From JASMHC01 sp964453855 (GTDB taxonomy: Bacteria; Pseudomonadota; Alphaproteobacteria; Rhodobacterales; Rhodobacteraceae): a stretch of DNA of 64,000 nt. The position numbers and the translations under genes are program-made. Of the stretch, positions 26,208 through 37,297 are shown piece by piece. Each line of letters starts with the position of its first letter. Within the stretch, counting starts at the first letter, position 1. The stretch spans positions 1 through 64,000 of the forward strand of contig CAYVRN010000004.1 of assembly GCA_964453855.1 (NCBI GenBank), written 5' to 3'. The notes under the pieces were generated by a model. It searched no databases. It saw only the letters and a program-made list of their open reading frames with translations, and was not told where the DNA came from.

Positions 26208-26638
26208 GCACTGACCCTTTGATATTCGAACGGCAGGGGCGATCAAAGTCTACAGTCATCGTATTGGCCGCTCTGTATGTGATCTACCTCTGGCTGTGGA
26301 TGGCGCTTTCTATCGCGCCTTTCATCATGGCCTTGGGCATCATCGTGACCGTTCCGGCGCTGGTCGATCTGGTCCTAAACCCCTCTTCGGGGCTACGGCT
26401 GGACCACGACACCCTTGACTGGCACCACAGCAAAAGGAATGTGTCGATCCCAAGGCATCAGATAAAGCAAATGCACATCCATCTGCGTATGGACCGCTCG
26501 ATCAAACTGGTCACCGAACTGGAAAACGGCAAAAAGATCAGAGTGATGCAACCCGCCACCCCACCTCTGCGTGATTTGGAGGACGGCTTCACACGCCTGA
26601 AAATGCCGTTTCAAAAGCATCCTTTTTCGCTGATTTAA
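26204..26638 (+). CDS. Small membrane protein of unknown function, coupled to pepN
   Basis: A 144-residue protein with a hydrophobic region at about residues 18-60 that fits two membrane helices. A soluble basic C-terminal part follows (GLRLDHDTLDWHHSKRNVSI), of the kind seen in small PH-like membrane proteins. It begins within the pepN stop (ATGA), so the two are translationally coupled. I do not recognise a family; the coupling is the only functional hint. Confidence 0.75.
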   Translation: MSTDPLIFERQGRSKSTVIVLAALYVIYLWLWMALSIAPFIMALGIIVTVPALVDLVLNPSSGLRLDHDTLDWHHSKRNVSIPRHQIKQMHIHLRMDRSIKLVTELENGKKIRVMQPATPPLRDLEDGFTRLKMPFQKHPFSLI

Positions 26639-26740
26639 AGGCAGTCAGGTTCCAAATCACCGCCAAATTTTCAAGGCTATGCCCAGAATTGGCCCCAAAT
26701 GGCTGGCAGCTTCGGAGTAATCAAAACACCGGAGCAGACA

Positions 26741-28039
26741 ATGGCCTTTATATCGACATCCCCAAGTGCAGCCCAAACAGTGCTATCTGCCGTCCGCCGC
26801 GCCATGGGGCCGCGCATCAAGGAAAAGCAACGCAGCGAATTTGCCAGCGGGCTTGAGACCATGACCCTGTCGGATATCCGCCAGCAGTTTACGATTTCAG
26901 TTCCGGAAAAATCCGCCAACAGTGAAGAAAATGCACGGCTGCACCGCGCCGCACATGCGCTTGTGCGTCAGGACAACTGGGAAACTCTGGGCCAGTTGAT
27001 CCGCGAACACGACCAAGAGCGCCGCACCACCACAAGCGGCAAGGCCACAGCCGACGTTCTTTCGGCTGGTGCACGTCAGGATTTAAGTGACACCATCGCC
27101 ATGGGTCTGTTGCCGACCAACGAAAACGGACTGGCCAGCGCGACGGATGGCGTCGAAATGCTGGATCAGGTTCTGATCGACAACAGCGACGACTACGGTG
27201 TCGCGCTGGTAGTAGCACAGGCGCATATGGATTTAGGCTCGGTTTGGCGCGGTCAGGGTTGGGCAGACGAAGTACCTGCATCGGATTGGAAGAAATTCGC
27301 CCGCCATTTCCGCCGCGCAACCAGCATTCTGGAACAATTCGATCCCATCGCAAATGATTCCCCTGCCTTGGCAGCTGCACGGTGCCGTTCCCTTGCCGGT
27401 CAACCCGACGCTGCCCAGCGCATTATCGCAGACTACGAAAATCTGATCGATCTGGCACCGCATTACGCAGACAGCTACCGCCAGTTCGGCCAAGCCCTAC
27501 TGCCCCGCTGGTACGGCAGCTACGAACTATTAGAGGAACGCGCGCGCAAGCTGGCAAAGGAAACCTACGACCATTGGGGAAGTGCCGCCTATGCGCTGAC
27601 TTTCATGGACGCCGCACGCCACGATAAAGAAGCATTAGGCTTTGTGGATGTGGCTATGATGCTGCAAGGCTTGGGCGACTACATGCGCACCCAAAATGAT
27701 CAGGCCATCGTCAATCAGGTGATTTCCTATCTGGTGGTGTCTCTGGCCCCCACCGGCCCGCTGGTTTCTGGTTCAAAGCGTGCCTTGCAGAACCGCCGCA
27801 CATTGATGGCGGCGGCCCCTGAATTAGCCCGCACCTACTTGCGCGAAATTCACCCCGATGTCTGGGCCGAAGCCGCCGACAGCCACGATCCGTCTGCACC
27901 ACCCGCCAAAGCATGGCAGCAAAAGCAAATGGGACTGGAAGAAGCCTTTGGTACGCTCAGCAAAGCCTACGAGCGGGAAATTCTGCGCGGAAGGCATATT
28001 TTCTTTGATCACGATGAGGTCGAGATCCTCACCCGATAG
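26741..28039 (+). CDS. Uncharacterised helical (TPR-like) protein
   Basis: A 432-residue soluble protein with no signal peptide or membrane segment. Much of it is helical, with repeat-like pairs (AQAHMDLGSVWRGQGW, ARCRSLAGQPDAAQRIIADY, HYADSYRQFGQALLPRWYG) suggesting tetratricopeptide-type repeats. GGAGCAGACA precedes the ATG at 26741; an upstream start at 26699 lacks such a site. It sits between the pepN pair and gatB, about 100 bases after the former. Family not recognised. Confidence 0.7.
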   Translation: MAFISTSPSAAQTVLSAVRRAMGPRIKEKQRSEFASGLETMTLSDIRQQFTISVPEKSANSEENARLHRAAHALVRQDNWETLGQLIREHDQERRTTTSGKATADVLSAGARQDLSDTIAMGLLPTNENGLASATDGVEMLDQVLIDNSDDYGVALVVAQAHMDLGSVWRGQGWADEVPASDWKKFARHFRRATSILEQFDPIANDSPALAAARCRSLAGQPDAAQRIIADYENLIDLAPHYADSYRQFGQALLPRWYGSYELLEERARKLAKETYDHWGSAAYALTFMDAARHDKEALGFVDVAMMLQGLGDYMRTQNDQAIVNQVISYLVVSLAPTGPLVSGSKRALQNRRTLMAAAPELARTYLREIHPDVWAEAADSHDPSAPPAKAWQQKQMGLEEAFGTLSKAYEREILRGRHIFFDHDEVEILTR

Positions 28040-28108
28040 GCGCTGCCCTCTTGCCCCCTGTCCGCCCCTGCCCTAGAAGGCAATTCGGACAGACAAGAGG
28101 ACGCAAAG

Positions 28109-29623
28109 ATGCTGGACCTGACCTACGAGACCCCGAAGCCCAAAATGATCGCGGGCGCCAAGCATGACTGGGAACTGGTCATCGGTATGGAGGTTCACGC
28201 GCAGGTTTCCTCGAACGCCAAGCTGTTTTCGGGTGCATCCACCAAATTCGGATCCGAGCCGAACTCGAACGTGGCTTTCGTTGACAGCGCGATGCCGGGC
28301 ATGCTGCCGGTGATCAACGAGTTTGCCGTGGAGCAGGCCGTCCGCACCGGTCTGGGCCTGAAAGCCGAAATCAACCTTGTCAGCGCGTTTGACCGCAAGA
28401 ACTATTTCTACCCCGACTTGCCGCAGGGCTACCAGATTTCACAGCTTTACCATCCCATCGTGGGCGAAGGAGAAGTCATCGTGGATATGGGCCCCGGTGT
28501 GGCCCGCAAAGTGCGTATCGAACGTATTCACATGGAGCAGGACGCCGGCAAGTCGATCCACGACATGGACCCGAATATGTCCTTTGTGGACCTGAACCGC
28601 ACAGGCGTCTGCCTGATGGAGATCGTCAGCCGCCCCGACATCCGCGGCCCCGAAGAAGCGGCCGCCTATCTGGCCAAACTGCGCCAGATCATGCGCTATC
28701 TAGGCACCTGCGATGGCAACATGCAGGAAGGCAGCATGCGCGCCGACGTGAACGTCTCGGTCTGCCTGCCGGGCGAGTACGAGAAATTCGTCGAAACCGG
28801 TGATTTCAGCCACCTGCGTACCCGCTGCGAAATCAAAAACATGAACTCGATGCGCTTTATCCAACAAGCCATTGAAATCGAAGCCCGTCGCCAGATTGCG
28901 CAGCATGAAGCCGGCAAAGAGGTCGTTCAGGAAACCCGCCTGTTTGACCCCGACAAGGGCGAAACCCGCTCGATGCGGTCCAAGGAAGAAGCTCACGATT
29001 ATCGCTACTTCCCAGACCCCGATCTTCTGCCGCTTGAAATCGAACAGGCGTGGGTTGATGATATCAAAGCTGGCTTGCCCGAACTGCCGGACGAAAAGAA
29101 AGCCCGGTTCGTCAAAGACTTTGGTCTGTCAGAATACGACGCCAGCGTCCTGACCGCCGAGGTCGAAAATGCCACCTATTTCGAAGCGGTCGCGGGCGAA
29201 GCAGGTGACGGCAAACTGGCCGCAAACTGGGTGATCAACGAACTTTTCGGTCGTCTTAAAAAGGAAGACCACGACATCACAGAAAGCCCCGTATCACCCA
29301 GCCAGCTGGCGGGCATCATCAAGCTGATTAAGGCCGGTGATATCTCGGGCAAGATTGCAAAAGACGTCTTCGAAATCGTCTACACCGAAGGCGGCGATCC
29401 GGCGGAAATCGTCGAAGCGCGCGGCATGAAACAGGTCACAGACACCGGCGCCATTGAAGCGGCTGTCGATGAAATCATCGCGGCCAATCCGGCACAGGTG
29501 GAAAAGGCCAAACAGAACCCGAAACTGGCAGGCTGGTTTGTCGGTCAGGTGATGAAAGCCACCGGCGGCAAGGCCAATCCGAAAGCGGTCAACGAATTGG
29601 TCGCGGCCAAATTGGGTCTTTAA
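28109..29623 (+). CDS. gatB: Asp/Glu-tRNA amidotransferase subunit B
   Basis: A 504-residue GatB. With GatA and GatC it converts Glu-tRNA(Gln) and Asp-tRNA(Asn) to the amidated forms. The N-terminal core shows WELVIGMEVHAQV, SAFDRKNYFYPDLPQGYQIS and DLNRTGVCLMEIVSRPD. RSKEEAHDYRYFPDPDL precedes the tail domain, and the C-terminal YqeY-like region ends GQVMKATGGKANPKAVNEL. Length is normal. gatA and gatC are not in this window. The gene ends at a terminator shared with convergent transporter debris. Confidence 0.97.
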   Translation: MLDLTYETPKPKMIAGAKHDWELVIGMEVHAQVSSNAKLFSGASTKFGSEPNSNVAFVDSAMPGMLPVINEFAVEQAVRTGLGLKAEINLVSAFDRKNYFYPDLPQGYQISQLYHPIVGEGEVIVDMGPGVARKVRIERIHMEQDAGKSIHDMDPNMSFVDLNRTGVCLMEIVSRPDIRGPEEAAAYLAKLRQIMRYLGTCDGNMQEGSMRADVNVSVCLPGEYEKFVETGDFSHLRTRCEIKNMNSMRFIQQAIEIEARRQIAQHEAGKEVVQETRLFDPDKGETRSMRSKEEAHDYRYFPDPDLLPLEIEQAWVDDIKAGLPELPDEKKARFVKDFGLSEYDASVLTAEVENATYFEAVAGEAGDGKLAANWVINELFGRLKKEDHDITESPVSPSQLAGIIKLIKAGDISGKIAKDVFEIVYTEGGDPAEIVEARGMKQVTDTGAIEAAVDEIIAANPAQVEKAKQNPKLAGWFVGQVMKATGGKANPKAVNELVAAKLGL

Positions 29624-29624
29624 G

Positions 29625-29650
29625 CTTCTTCTTGGTCCAAATACTCAAAT
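29625..29650 (-). repeat. Dispersed 3' element, short copy
   Basis: Minus strand GAGTATTTGG-ACCAAGAAGAAG, without the GC hairpin and CCCC part found in other copies. It lies between the gatB stop and the terminator, downstream of the transporter remnant in the sense orientation. Confidence 0.55.
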
Positions 29651-29651
29651 C

Positions 29652-29680
29652 AAACCCGTGCCGAATGGCGCGGGTTTTTT
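29652..29680 (+). terminator. Intrinsic terminator after gatB
   Basis: ACCCGTGCC, loop GAAT, GGCGCGGGT (one wobble pair), then TTTTTT. The T run includes the stop codon of the convergent transporter remnant. Confidence 0.88.
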
Positions 29681-29896
29681 ATGTCCGGTAACCCCGCGCA
29701 AGCCACAGCCCTGAACCGATCATCGCAATCGACACAACCCAAAACCCGATCTCTGGCGCGCCGGACATATCCGCGAACACCCCGATGACCAAGGCGCCGA
29801 CCCCGTACCCCAGATCACGCCAGAAGCGGTAAACACCCAGACTGGACGCACGCCAAGCAGGGTCAGTCAAATCCCCTACTGCCGCAATCAAGGTCG
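29679..29896 (-). pseudogene. C-terminal remnant of an MFS transporter, out of frame
   Basis: This stretch continues the transporter part of the upstream chimeric gene in another frame: TLIAAVGDLTDPAWRASSLGVYR, then FWRDLGYGVGALVIGVFADM and two last membrane helices. The join at about 29897 reads CTA TAA CG ACC TTG where family members usually read Leu-Tyr-Pro-Thr-Leu. A one-base loss with a substitution would explain it. It has no plausible start of its own. Confidence 0.75.
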
Positions 29897-31891
29897 TTAT
29901 AGCAGCGCCATGCCCACACCGGTCATCGCCGCAGATACACCCCACCCCATCAAGCTCTGCGACCAGACGATCCCCAGCAAGGAAACTCCGCTCAGCAGCA
30001 TACCCGTTACAGCCGGTATCTTTCGCCCCAACGCATCCGACAGTGGTCCGGTCCACAACTGACTTGCCCCCCAAACGCCACCGTAAATCCCTGTAATCAG
30101 ACCAATGTGAAACAGGTCGACCCCCTGCGCATGCAAGTAAACCGGCACCAGAACCCACATGGCCACATCAACGAACTTCTCAACCAGTCCAGCCTGCGAC
30201 AACGCTTGAAACCGTTTGTCGCGCCAACTGACCAACGCAAAGACCTCCCAGCCACTCATAGATTTGGCAGACGGGGCCGCATGCGCGATGGCAAACTGAC
30301 GTGTCTCGCCAAAGGCCAGCACTGCGGTCACCAGACCTGACAAGACAACCAAGGCGTTGAACACAACAAGCATTGATCGCGGATCATATCCAGACGCCAG
30401 CCATCCGGTCAAAAAGCCTGCGACAGCGACACCGCCGTATCCGGCAAATTCATTGATACCGGTCGCCAATCCGCGCAACTGATGCTCAATCACGGTGCGG
30501 TTGACGGCATTATCTTCGACCAGCAAAACCGGACCGTAAGTCGGAGCCTTGGATCTCAACCGCGCGATCCAGTCGATATCAATCGGCATTTCATCCAACT
30601 TGGCTTGCCGTTCTAGTGGCAGCGCCAACTGAACCCATGTGCCTTCGCTGGGGGTGCTGTGCACCTCGATCTGGCCATCCATCAGATCTATCAGTCGCTT
30701 GCTGATCGACACTCCCAAGCCGGTTCCCCCAACCCTACGCCGAGTGGCATCTCCGAACTGGGTAAAGGGAGTGAACAAATTGGCCAGCATGTCACCAGTC
30801 ATCCCGACACCGCGGTCTATCACGGTGTAAACAACCATTCCGTTCTCATCAGAAAGACTAATCGAAACGGTTTCACCAGTGCTGCCATCCTCGTGAACCG
30901 AATACTTTACAGCGTTACCGATGATGTTCATCAAAATCTGTCGCAAGCGAATGTCATCCGCAAGGTACACATAATCAAGCGCATCGGGCACCTCGCAATC
31001 AAGCCGTAGATTGCGCTGATCCGCCATCGGCCGAACCGCATCCAAAACCGCAAGAAGGTGAGACCTTAGCTCCAAAGGTTTTGGATGCAACTGCAACTTT
31101 CCAGTCTCGATCTGGCTGGTGTCTAGCACATCATCAATGATCCCAAGCAGGGCTAGAGACGACTCTTTGATAGTTGAAACCATCTTTTTCTGAGCAGGCT
31201 CCAGCTTGGACTGCGACAGGATTTCGCTCATCCCCAGCACCCCATTCATAGGGGTCCGCAGTTCGTGGCTCATAGCGGCAAGAAAGTTTGACTTGGCGGC
31301 ATTTGCCGCCTGAGCTTTAACAGCAATTTCCCGGTAGTTTTCAGAATACTTCAGCAAGATTTGCCTGAAATAGATGGCCTCGACAGCAATCATCGCAAAA
31401 GCAGTGAGCAATACAATTTCGCTCAGCCAGCCCGAGGCTATCTCGTACGGAATTTCATATGTTCCGTCGGACATTTTGTGATGAACTTCCAGAAGTCCCC
31501 AAAGTATCAATGCGACAATCGTATAAATGACGCCCGATTTTATTTCTTTCTCATCATTAAATAGCAGGAACGCACCCAGAGCCAGTGTCGGAAAAAAAGC
31601 CTTAACATTCGACGAGTGCTCCATCGCGGCCGAAGCGATCGAGACAGCGGTCAATGCAGAAATAAGCCATATATGCGTGGCTAGAATGCGCTTTTTTCGG
31701 TGTGCAGCAATCGCACCCAGAACACCGCCCAAGAATCCCGCAAACACCCCGGTGGCAGAGGTCGGCGCATCGATGGATAGCACAAAGACAGTCCAAACCG
31801 GTCCTGAAATGACGGCAAACAAACATAGCATAAGCACCAAACGCAAGCGCTCGGCATCCGAAGCTATGCTTGTGGTTCCTGTCTCAATCAT
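29897..31891 (-). CDS. Chimera: membrane histidine kinase fused to half an MFS transporter
   Basis: A 664-codon frame joins two unrelated genes. Residues 1-about 180 carry several membrane segments. HisKA shows AMSHELRTPMNGVLGM (H209), and the ATPase domain has the N-box NIIGNAVKYS and G-boxes DRGVGM and GGTGLGVSISK. A receiver begins VLLVEDNAVNRTVIEHQLRGL (455-475) but stops there, before its phosphoacceptor Asp. From ATGINEFAGYGGVAVAGFL (476 on) the protein is the C-terminal part of an MFS transporter, which stops early at a frameshift. The kinase core looks intact, so it may still signal; the transporter cannot be complete. It resembles the kinase at 33.1-34.8 kb. Confidence 0.82.
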   Translation of the reverse strand: MIETGTTSIASDAERLRLVLMLCLFAVISGPVWTVFVLSIDAPTSATGVFAGFLGGVLGAIAAHRKKRILATHIWLISALTAVSIASAAMEHSSNVKAFFPTLALGAFLLFNDEKEIKSGVIYTIVALILWGLLEVHHKMSDGTYEIPYEIASGWLSEIVLLTAFAMIAVEAIYFRQILLKYSENYREIAVKAQAANAAKSNFLAAMSHELRTPMNGVLGMSEILSQSKLEPAQKKMVSTIKESSLALLGIIDDVLDTSQIETGKLQLHPKPLELRSHLLAVLDAVRPMADQRNLRLDCEVPDALDYVYLADDIRLRQILMNIIGNAVKYSVHEDGSTGETVSISLSDENGMVVYTVIDRGVGMTGDMLANLFTPFTQFGDATRRRVGGTGLGVSISKRLIDLMDGQIEVHSTPSEGTWVQLALPLERQAKLDEMPIDIDWIARLRSKAPTYGPVLLVEDNAVNRTVIEHQLRGLATGINEFAGYGGVAVAGFLTGWLASGYDPRSMLVVFNALVVLSGLVTAVLAFGETRQFAIAHAAPSAKSMSGWEVFALVSWRDKRFQALSQAGLVEKFVDVAMWVLVPVYLHAQGVDLFHIGLITGIYGGVWGASQLWTGPLSDALGRKIPAVTGMLLSGVSLLGIVWSQSLMGWGVSAAMTGVGMALL

Positions 31892-32075
31892 CGCGCGTTC
31901 AACCCCACCCTATTGATAATGGACATATCACACGCATGTTTAATGCATTTTGACACTGATCAATATATGATTGATGGAATGTATTTTTTTGCCGCAACGC
32001 GTCATGCTGTCACTTTTAGACGCCCCTCAGGCGGGGTATCCGCTTGGAAATCTCAGCCGATCCGAGTATAAGATT

Positions 32076-33080
32076 ATGTCTAACCCCATCGCCCAGCTTG
32101 ACGACGCGCTTCGCGCCACACGTCAGCCTTTTGACCGCATTCCCGTTGTAGATATCGCCAGCTTGGTGAACGGTTCAGACGCCACCACGGCAGCAAAGGA
32201 TATTCGTTGGGCCTTTGCAAACGCGGGTTTCATGTATGTAAAAAACCACGGCGTTTCTAACGATCTGATTGAACGGGCCTATACGGCGTCGAAACTGTTC
32301 TTCGATCTTCCCGATGATGTCAAAAAGCTTCTGCATATCGAAAATTCGGGAACGGCCCTGCGGGGATATATTCCGCTGTTTGGCGAAAACACCGATCCGA
32401 CCAAAACCAGCGACCTGAAAGAATGCTTTGATCTGGGACCGGAAACACCGGGCCGAAATACGCCTTTCTTCGGGTCAAACCAGTGGCCGGCATCACTGCC
32501 GTCGTTAGAAGCAGAAATGATGGCCTATCATGACGCTATGGTTCGATTAGCACGGACCATTCTGCGCGGGGTTGCGATTAGTCTTGATCTGCCGGAAACT
32601 TTCTTTGAAGCCAAAATGCGTGACCCTATCAGCGTGTTGCGCCTGATCCACTACCCGCCCCAGTCCGGTCGCGTGGCCGAAGAGATGATCGGCATCGGCG
32701 CGCATACCGATTACGGTGTGATGACAATACTGTCACAGGATCAGATCGGAGGCTTGCAGGTCATGAACCGCGACGGCCAGTGGATCGAAGCTTCGCCTCT
32801 TGAGGGTACATTCGTCATCAACATCGGCGATTTAATGCAGATCCTGACCAATGATATCTATCTGGCAAACATGCACCGTGTGGTGAATACGTCCGGTAGA
32901 GAACGCTATTCGATGCCCTTCTTCGTCGAAGCGGATTCCGATGCGGTATTCGAACCGCTTGCAAGCTGTGTCTCTGCGACCAACCCGCGCAAGTACTGTT
33001 CCGCCACCTGCGGTGCCCATATGTTCGCGCGATACGTCGACAGTTTTCCGCACCTGCAAGCGCTTAAAAAATCGGCCTGA
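32076..33080 (+). CDS. 2-oxoglutarate/Fe(II) oxygenase, isopenicillin N synthase family
   Basis: A 334-residue non-haem iron oxygenase. The DIOX_N region begins IPVVDIASLVNGSD and GFMYVKNHGV; the iron ligands are in GIGAHTDYGVMTIL (HxD) and MHRVVNTSGRERYSMPFF (His plus the R-x-S that binds 2-oxoglutarate). Bacterial members oxidise diverse small substrates, unknown here. I use the ATG at 32076 because the fold begins just after it, although the frame is open to 31971. Two related histidine kinases flank it on the opposite strand; its stop abuts that of the second kinase within TGATCA. Confidence 0.88.
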   Translation: MSNPIAQLDDALRATRQPFDRIPVVDIASLVNGSDATTAAKDIRWAFANAGFMYVKNHGVSNDLIERAYTASKLFFDLPDDVKKLLHIENSGTALRGYIPLFGENTDPTKTSDLKECFDLGPETPGRNTPFFGSNQWPASLPSLEAEMMAYHDAMVRLARTILRGVAISLDLPETFFEAKMRDPISVLRLIHYPPQSGRVAEEMIGIGAHTDYGVMTILSQDQIGGLQVMNRDGQWIEASPLEGTFVINIGDLMQILTNDIYLANMHRVVNTSGRERYSMPFFVEADSDAVFEPLASCVSATNPRKYCSATCGAHMFARYVDSFPHLQALKKSA

Positions 33081-34820
<1,740 letters not shown>

Positions 34821-34938
34821 CAATCTCGCCGTCAAATAGTTCACACAACTATAACGATGCATATGCCGCGCCATTTAGCGCGGTGAAAGCCATACTAGAC
34901 GGAATTGAATTTCTTTATACTTTTGAGATCGGCTTCGT

Positions 34939-35196
34939 TTAGCTCCGAACGGTAATCGCCAAAGCATGAATTCGGGTCATCAAGTCTTTACCCAAAGCCT
35001 CGTGAATTGCCCTGTGTTGGGCAATGCGCGATTTGCCCTCCAATGCCGCGGAACGGATCACCAGACTGAAATGGCTTTCTCCGCTGCCATCATCGCCTGC
35101 GTGCCCTGCATGTTTAGCGCTATCGTTACGCACTTCCAGCACCTCGGGAGCCAGCGCTTCAGTCAATTGCGCAATCATTTCCTGCTCAACACTCAT
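34939..35196 (-). CDS. bolA: BolA family protein
   Basis: An 85-residue BolA-like protein: EVLEVRNDSAKHAGH, the conserved GESHFSLVIRSAALEGKSRIAQHRAIHEAL and a short end. BolA proteins work with monothiol glutaredoxins in iron-sulfur trafficking and regulation. GAGG precedes the ATG. It is divergent from the J-domain gene with 74 bases between them, a pairing common in alphaproteobacteria. Confidence 0.93.
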   Translation of the reverse strand: MSVEQEMIAQLTEALAPEVLEVRNDSAKHAGHAGDDGSGESHFSLVIRSAALEGKSRIAQHRAIHEALGKDLMTRIHALAITVRS

Positions 35197-35270
35197 TTTT
35201 TACCTCTTTTGCCCTTCAATCCGCTGAAAATAGCCTTAGACTGCACAGTCCGAGTCGAAAAGGTGCTAAG

Positions 35271-35897
35271 ATGAGCAAACCCGATCCTTTTGGTTTTGAT
35301 ATGTCGGTGAAGTCGGCAAAAAAGAACAATCCGCGCGGTCGTCGTGGAATGTCGGGGGCGTCCGAAACCTCGACGCGCCAGTGTGAACACGAGGGCTGCA
35401 ATGAGCCTGGAAAATTCCGCGCGCCCAAAGCGCCGGACGTTTTGGATGAATTCAAGTGGTTCTGCAAAGACCACGTGCGCGAATACAATCTGAAGTGGAA
35501 TTTCTTCGACGGCACCACCGAGGCCGAGTTGAACGCGCAAATGTCGAAAGACAAAGTCTGGGAGCGTGAAACCAAAAGCTTCCGCGACCCCGAAGCGCGT
35601 GCCTGGGCCCGTCTGGGGATCGAAGACCCGCATCAGGTTCTGGGGGCAAACGCCACACAAAACCCCGGCAAATCCAACGGCGACCAAACCCGCCGTCTGC
35701 CCCCGACCGAGCGTCAGGCGATTGATATTCTTGAGGCCAAGGACCACTGGTCCAAAGCCGAAGTTCGCAAAGCTTACAAAAAGCTGATCAAAGTGTTGCA
35801 CCCCGACATGAACGGCGGCGACCGTTCACAAGAAGAACAGTTGCAACAAGTCATGTGGGCATGGGACCAGATCAAAGACAGCCGAAGCTTCAAGTGA
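35271..35897 (+). CDS. J-domain (DnaJ-like) molecular chaperone
   Basis: A 208-residue protein. A Cys-containing N-terminal region (RQCEHEGCNEPGKFRAP ... WFCKDHVREYN) looks like a small zinc-binding element, and a C-terminal J domain (about 148-205) carries the HPD motif in KLIKVLHPDMNGGDR. It should stimulate an Hsp70 ATPase. The order bolA, J-protein, cobS, cobT is common in alphaproteobacteria; here a sigma-factor gene is inserted before cobS. Its stop abuts the convergent stop within TGATCA. Confidence 0.92.
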   Translation: MSKPDPFGFDMSVKSAKKNNPRGRRGMSGASETSTRQCEHEGCNEPGKFRAPKAPDVLDEFKWFCKDHVREYNLKWNFFDGTTEAELNAQMSKDKVWERETKSFRDPEARAWARLGIEDPHQVLGANATQNPGKSNGDQTRRLPPTERQAIDILEAKDHWSKAEVRKAYKKLIKVLHPDMNGGDRSQEEQLQQVMWAWDQIKDSRSFK

Positions 35898-37118
35898 TCA
35901 CTGGACGGTGATGCGCAGGATTTCCTGATCCGAGCCTTCACCGCCCAAAAGTACCAGTTCGCTTCCCCGAACGATCGAGATCAACTCGACCGGAACAGAT
36001 AGAACATGCGGTGGTAGTTCGGACCAGTCGCCCAATGTGACCCATTCGCTACCCCGCCCGAAATCCAGAAAGGCCGACAGGTTCGGAATACGATGTAGGG
36101 CCGATAGGTCTCCGCCCACCTGAAGATAACCGGTTGGCGGATCGATCAATGCCAGAGGCGGACCATTTTCAGGCAAAGGTACCAGATCAATCGGTTGCAC
36201 CGGCGTTGTCACGCCTTGTTGCACGATCTCAACCGAGCCCTCGGGTGCTTGCCGCACCATGCCCGGCCAATAGGTATAAGCCGCCCAAGCCGCCCCGGCA
36301 GCAATGGCTGCAACCGAAACCGACTGGATCACACCAACACGCCACCAGAAGGGGCGCGATTGCTCTTTAAAGATCGCCTGATCGAGGTGCGCAAACAAAT
36401 CCGGGGGTGGGGCGATTTCAGGCAGGGTGTCTGTGAGAACCACAAAATCCTCGCACCACCCCGATACAAGTGACGAGAGCCCCTCTTCTGTGCTCAAGCG
36501 GTTTTCAAAGACCTTCTTTTCCTTGTCAGTCAGCAAGTCGAGCACATATTCACCCGCCGTGACCACATCGGCAGTGGCTTCTCTGTGGGTCAGGTCCAGA
36601 TAAAGACGCTCAAGCGAACGGCGTTGCCAGTTGCGCACTGTCGCCAAGGGAACACGGTAGCGAGTGGCCAGTTCGACATACCCAACACCCGAGAAATAGA
36701 TAAGCATAAACGCTTCGCGCCGGTCCGAGGGCAACAAACCCAGAACCTTTCGCAACAACGGCCGCGCCTCTTGCCCGTCGCCAAGAGCTTCGGCCGGCGG
36801 GCTTAGTTTTTGTAATTCAACCGGATCTGGTGGATTGCCTTGATTGGCCGAACGGCGGGCCATGACGGCCTCGGACCGGGCGACAGTCAACACCCAGGTC
36901 AGCGCTTGCAACTTGTCAGAGCGCCAGTCCATCGCGTCGTGCCACAGGCGCAGGTAGACCTGCTCAAGCACCTCGGCCGCCCAGAACCGGTCATCCAAAA
37001 TCGTTTCACAAAGCCCGAACAATTTGGCCGAAGTCAACGCATATAGGCTGCGGAAATCGGCCCGCTCGCCTTTGCCGAGACCGTCTAGCAGATGTTCAAG
37101 ATCTTCAATACTGGCCAT
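35898..37118 (-). CDS. ECF sigma factor fused to membrane anti-sigma factor (RskA type)
   Basis: One frame encodes both partners of a regulatory pair. In the numbering of the longest form (GTG at 37133), residues 23-95 are sigma region 2 and 125-180 region 4 (LLPSDRREAFMLIYFSGVGYVELATRYRVP; helix-turn-helix VPLATVRNWQRRSLERL). From 192 an anti-sigma N-domain follows (AGEYVLDLLTDKEKKVFENRL), then a membrane helix (266-288) and a periplasmic RskA-like domain (GRGSEWVTLG ... LVLLGGEGSD). Such pairs are normally two genes. The sigma part would be membrane-tethered until proteolysis. Start is ATG 37118 or GTG 37133; neither has a strong binding site. It lies opposite to the J-protein/cobS/cobT genes. 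Confidence 0.87.
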   Translation of the reverse strand: MASIEDLEHLLDGLGKGERADFRSLYALTSAKLFGLCETILDDRFWAAEVLEQVYLRLWHDAMDWRSDKLQALTWVLTVARSEAVMARRSANQGNPPDPVELQKLSPPAEALGDGQEARPLLRKVLGLLPSDRREAFMLIYFSGVGYVELATRYRVPLATVRNWQRRSLERLYLDLTHREATADVVTAGEYVLDLLTDKEKKVFENRLSTEEGLSSLVSGWCEDFVVLTDTLPEIAPPPDLFAHLDQAIFKEQSRPFWWRVGVIQSVSVAAIAAGAAWAAYTYWPGMVRQAPEGSVEIVQQGVTTPVQPIDLVPLPENGPPLALIDPPTGYLQVGGDLSALHRIPNLSAFLDFGRGSEWVTLGDWSELPPHVLSVPVELISIVRGSELVLLGGEGSDQEILRITVQ

Positions 37119-37297
37119 AAATTCGTTTATCACTCACCAAAGGCCAAAAAGGCCCACACTTGATGTGCACTTAATCACGGAAACGAAACACTGAAAAGGT
37201 GTTCGACGCTGCGGTAAACTTAGGGCTTTCCCTTGCCTCTGACCGCATTATGTTGCAGTTGGGATTAACGCCCAATTTGGCACGAGAAGGTAGAGAG

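Noticed and set aside
29679..30158. A separate 159-codon gene on the minus strand
   Set aside because: Only its last 73 or so codons match an MFS transporter; the first part is an out-of-frame reading of the upstream transporter region. I treat it as the frameshifted tail.
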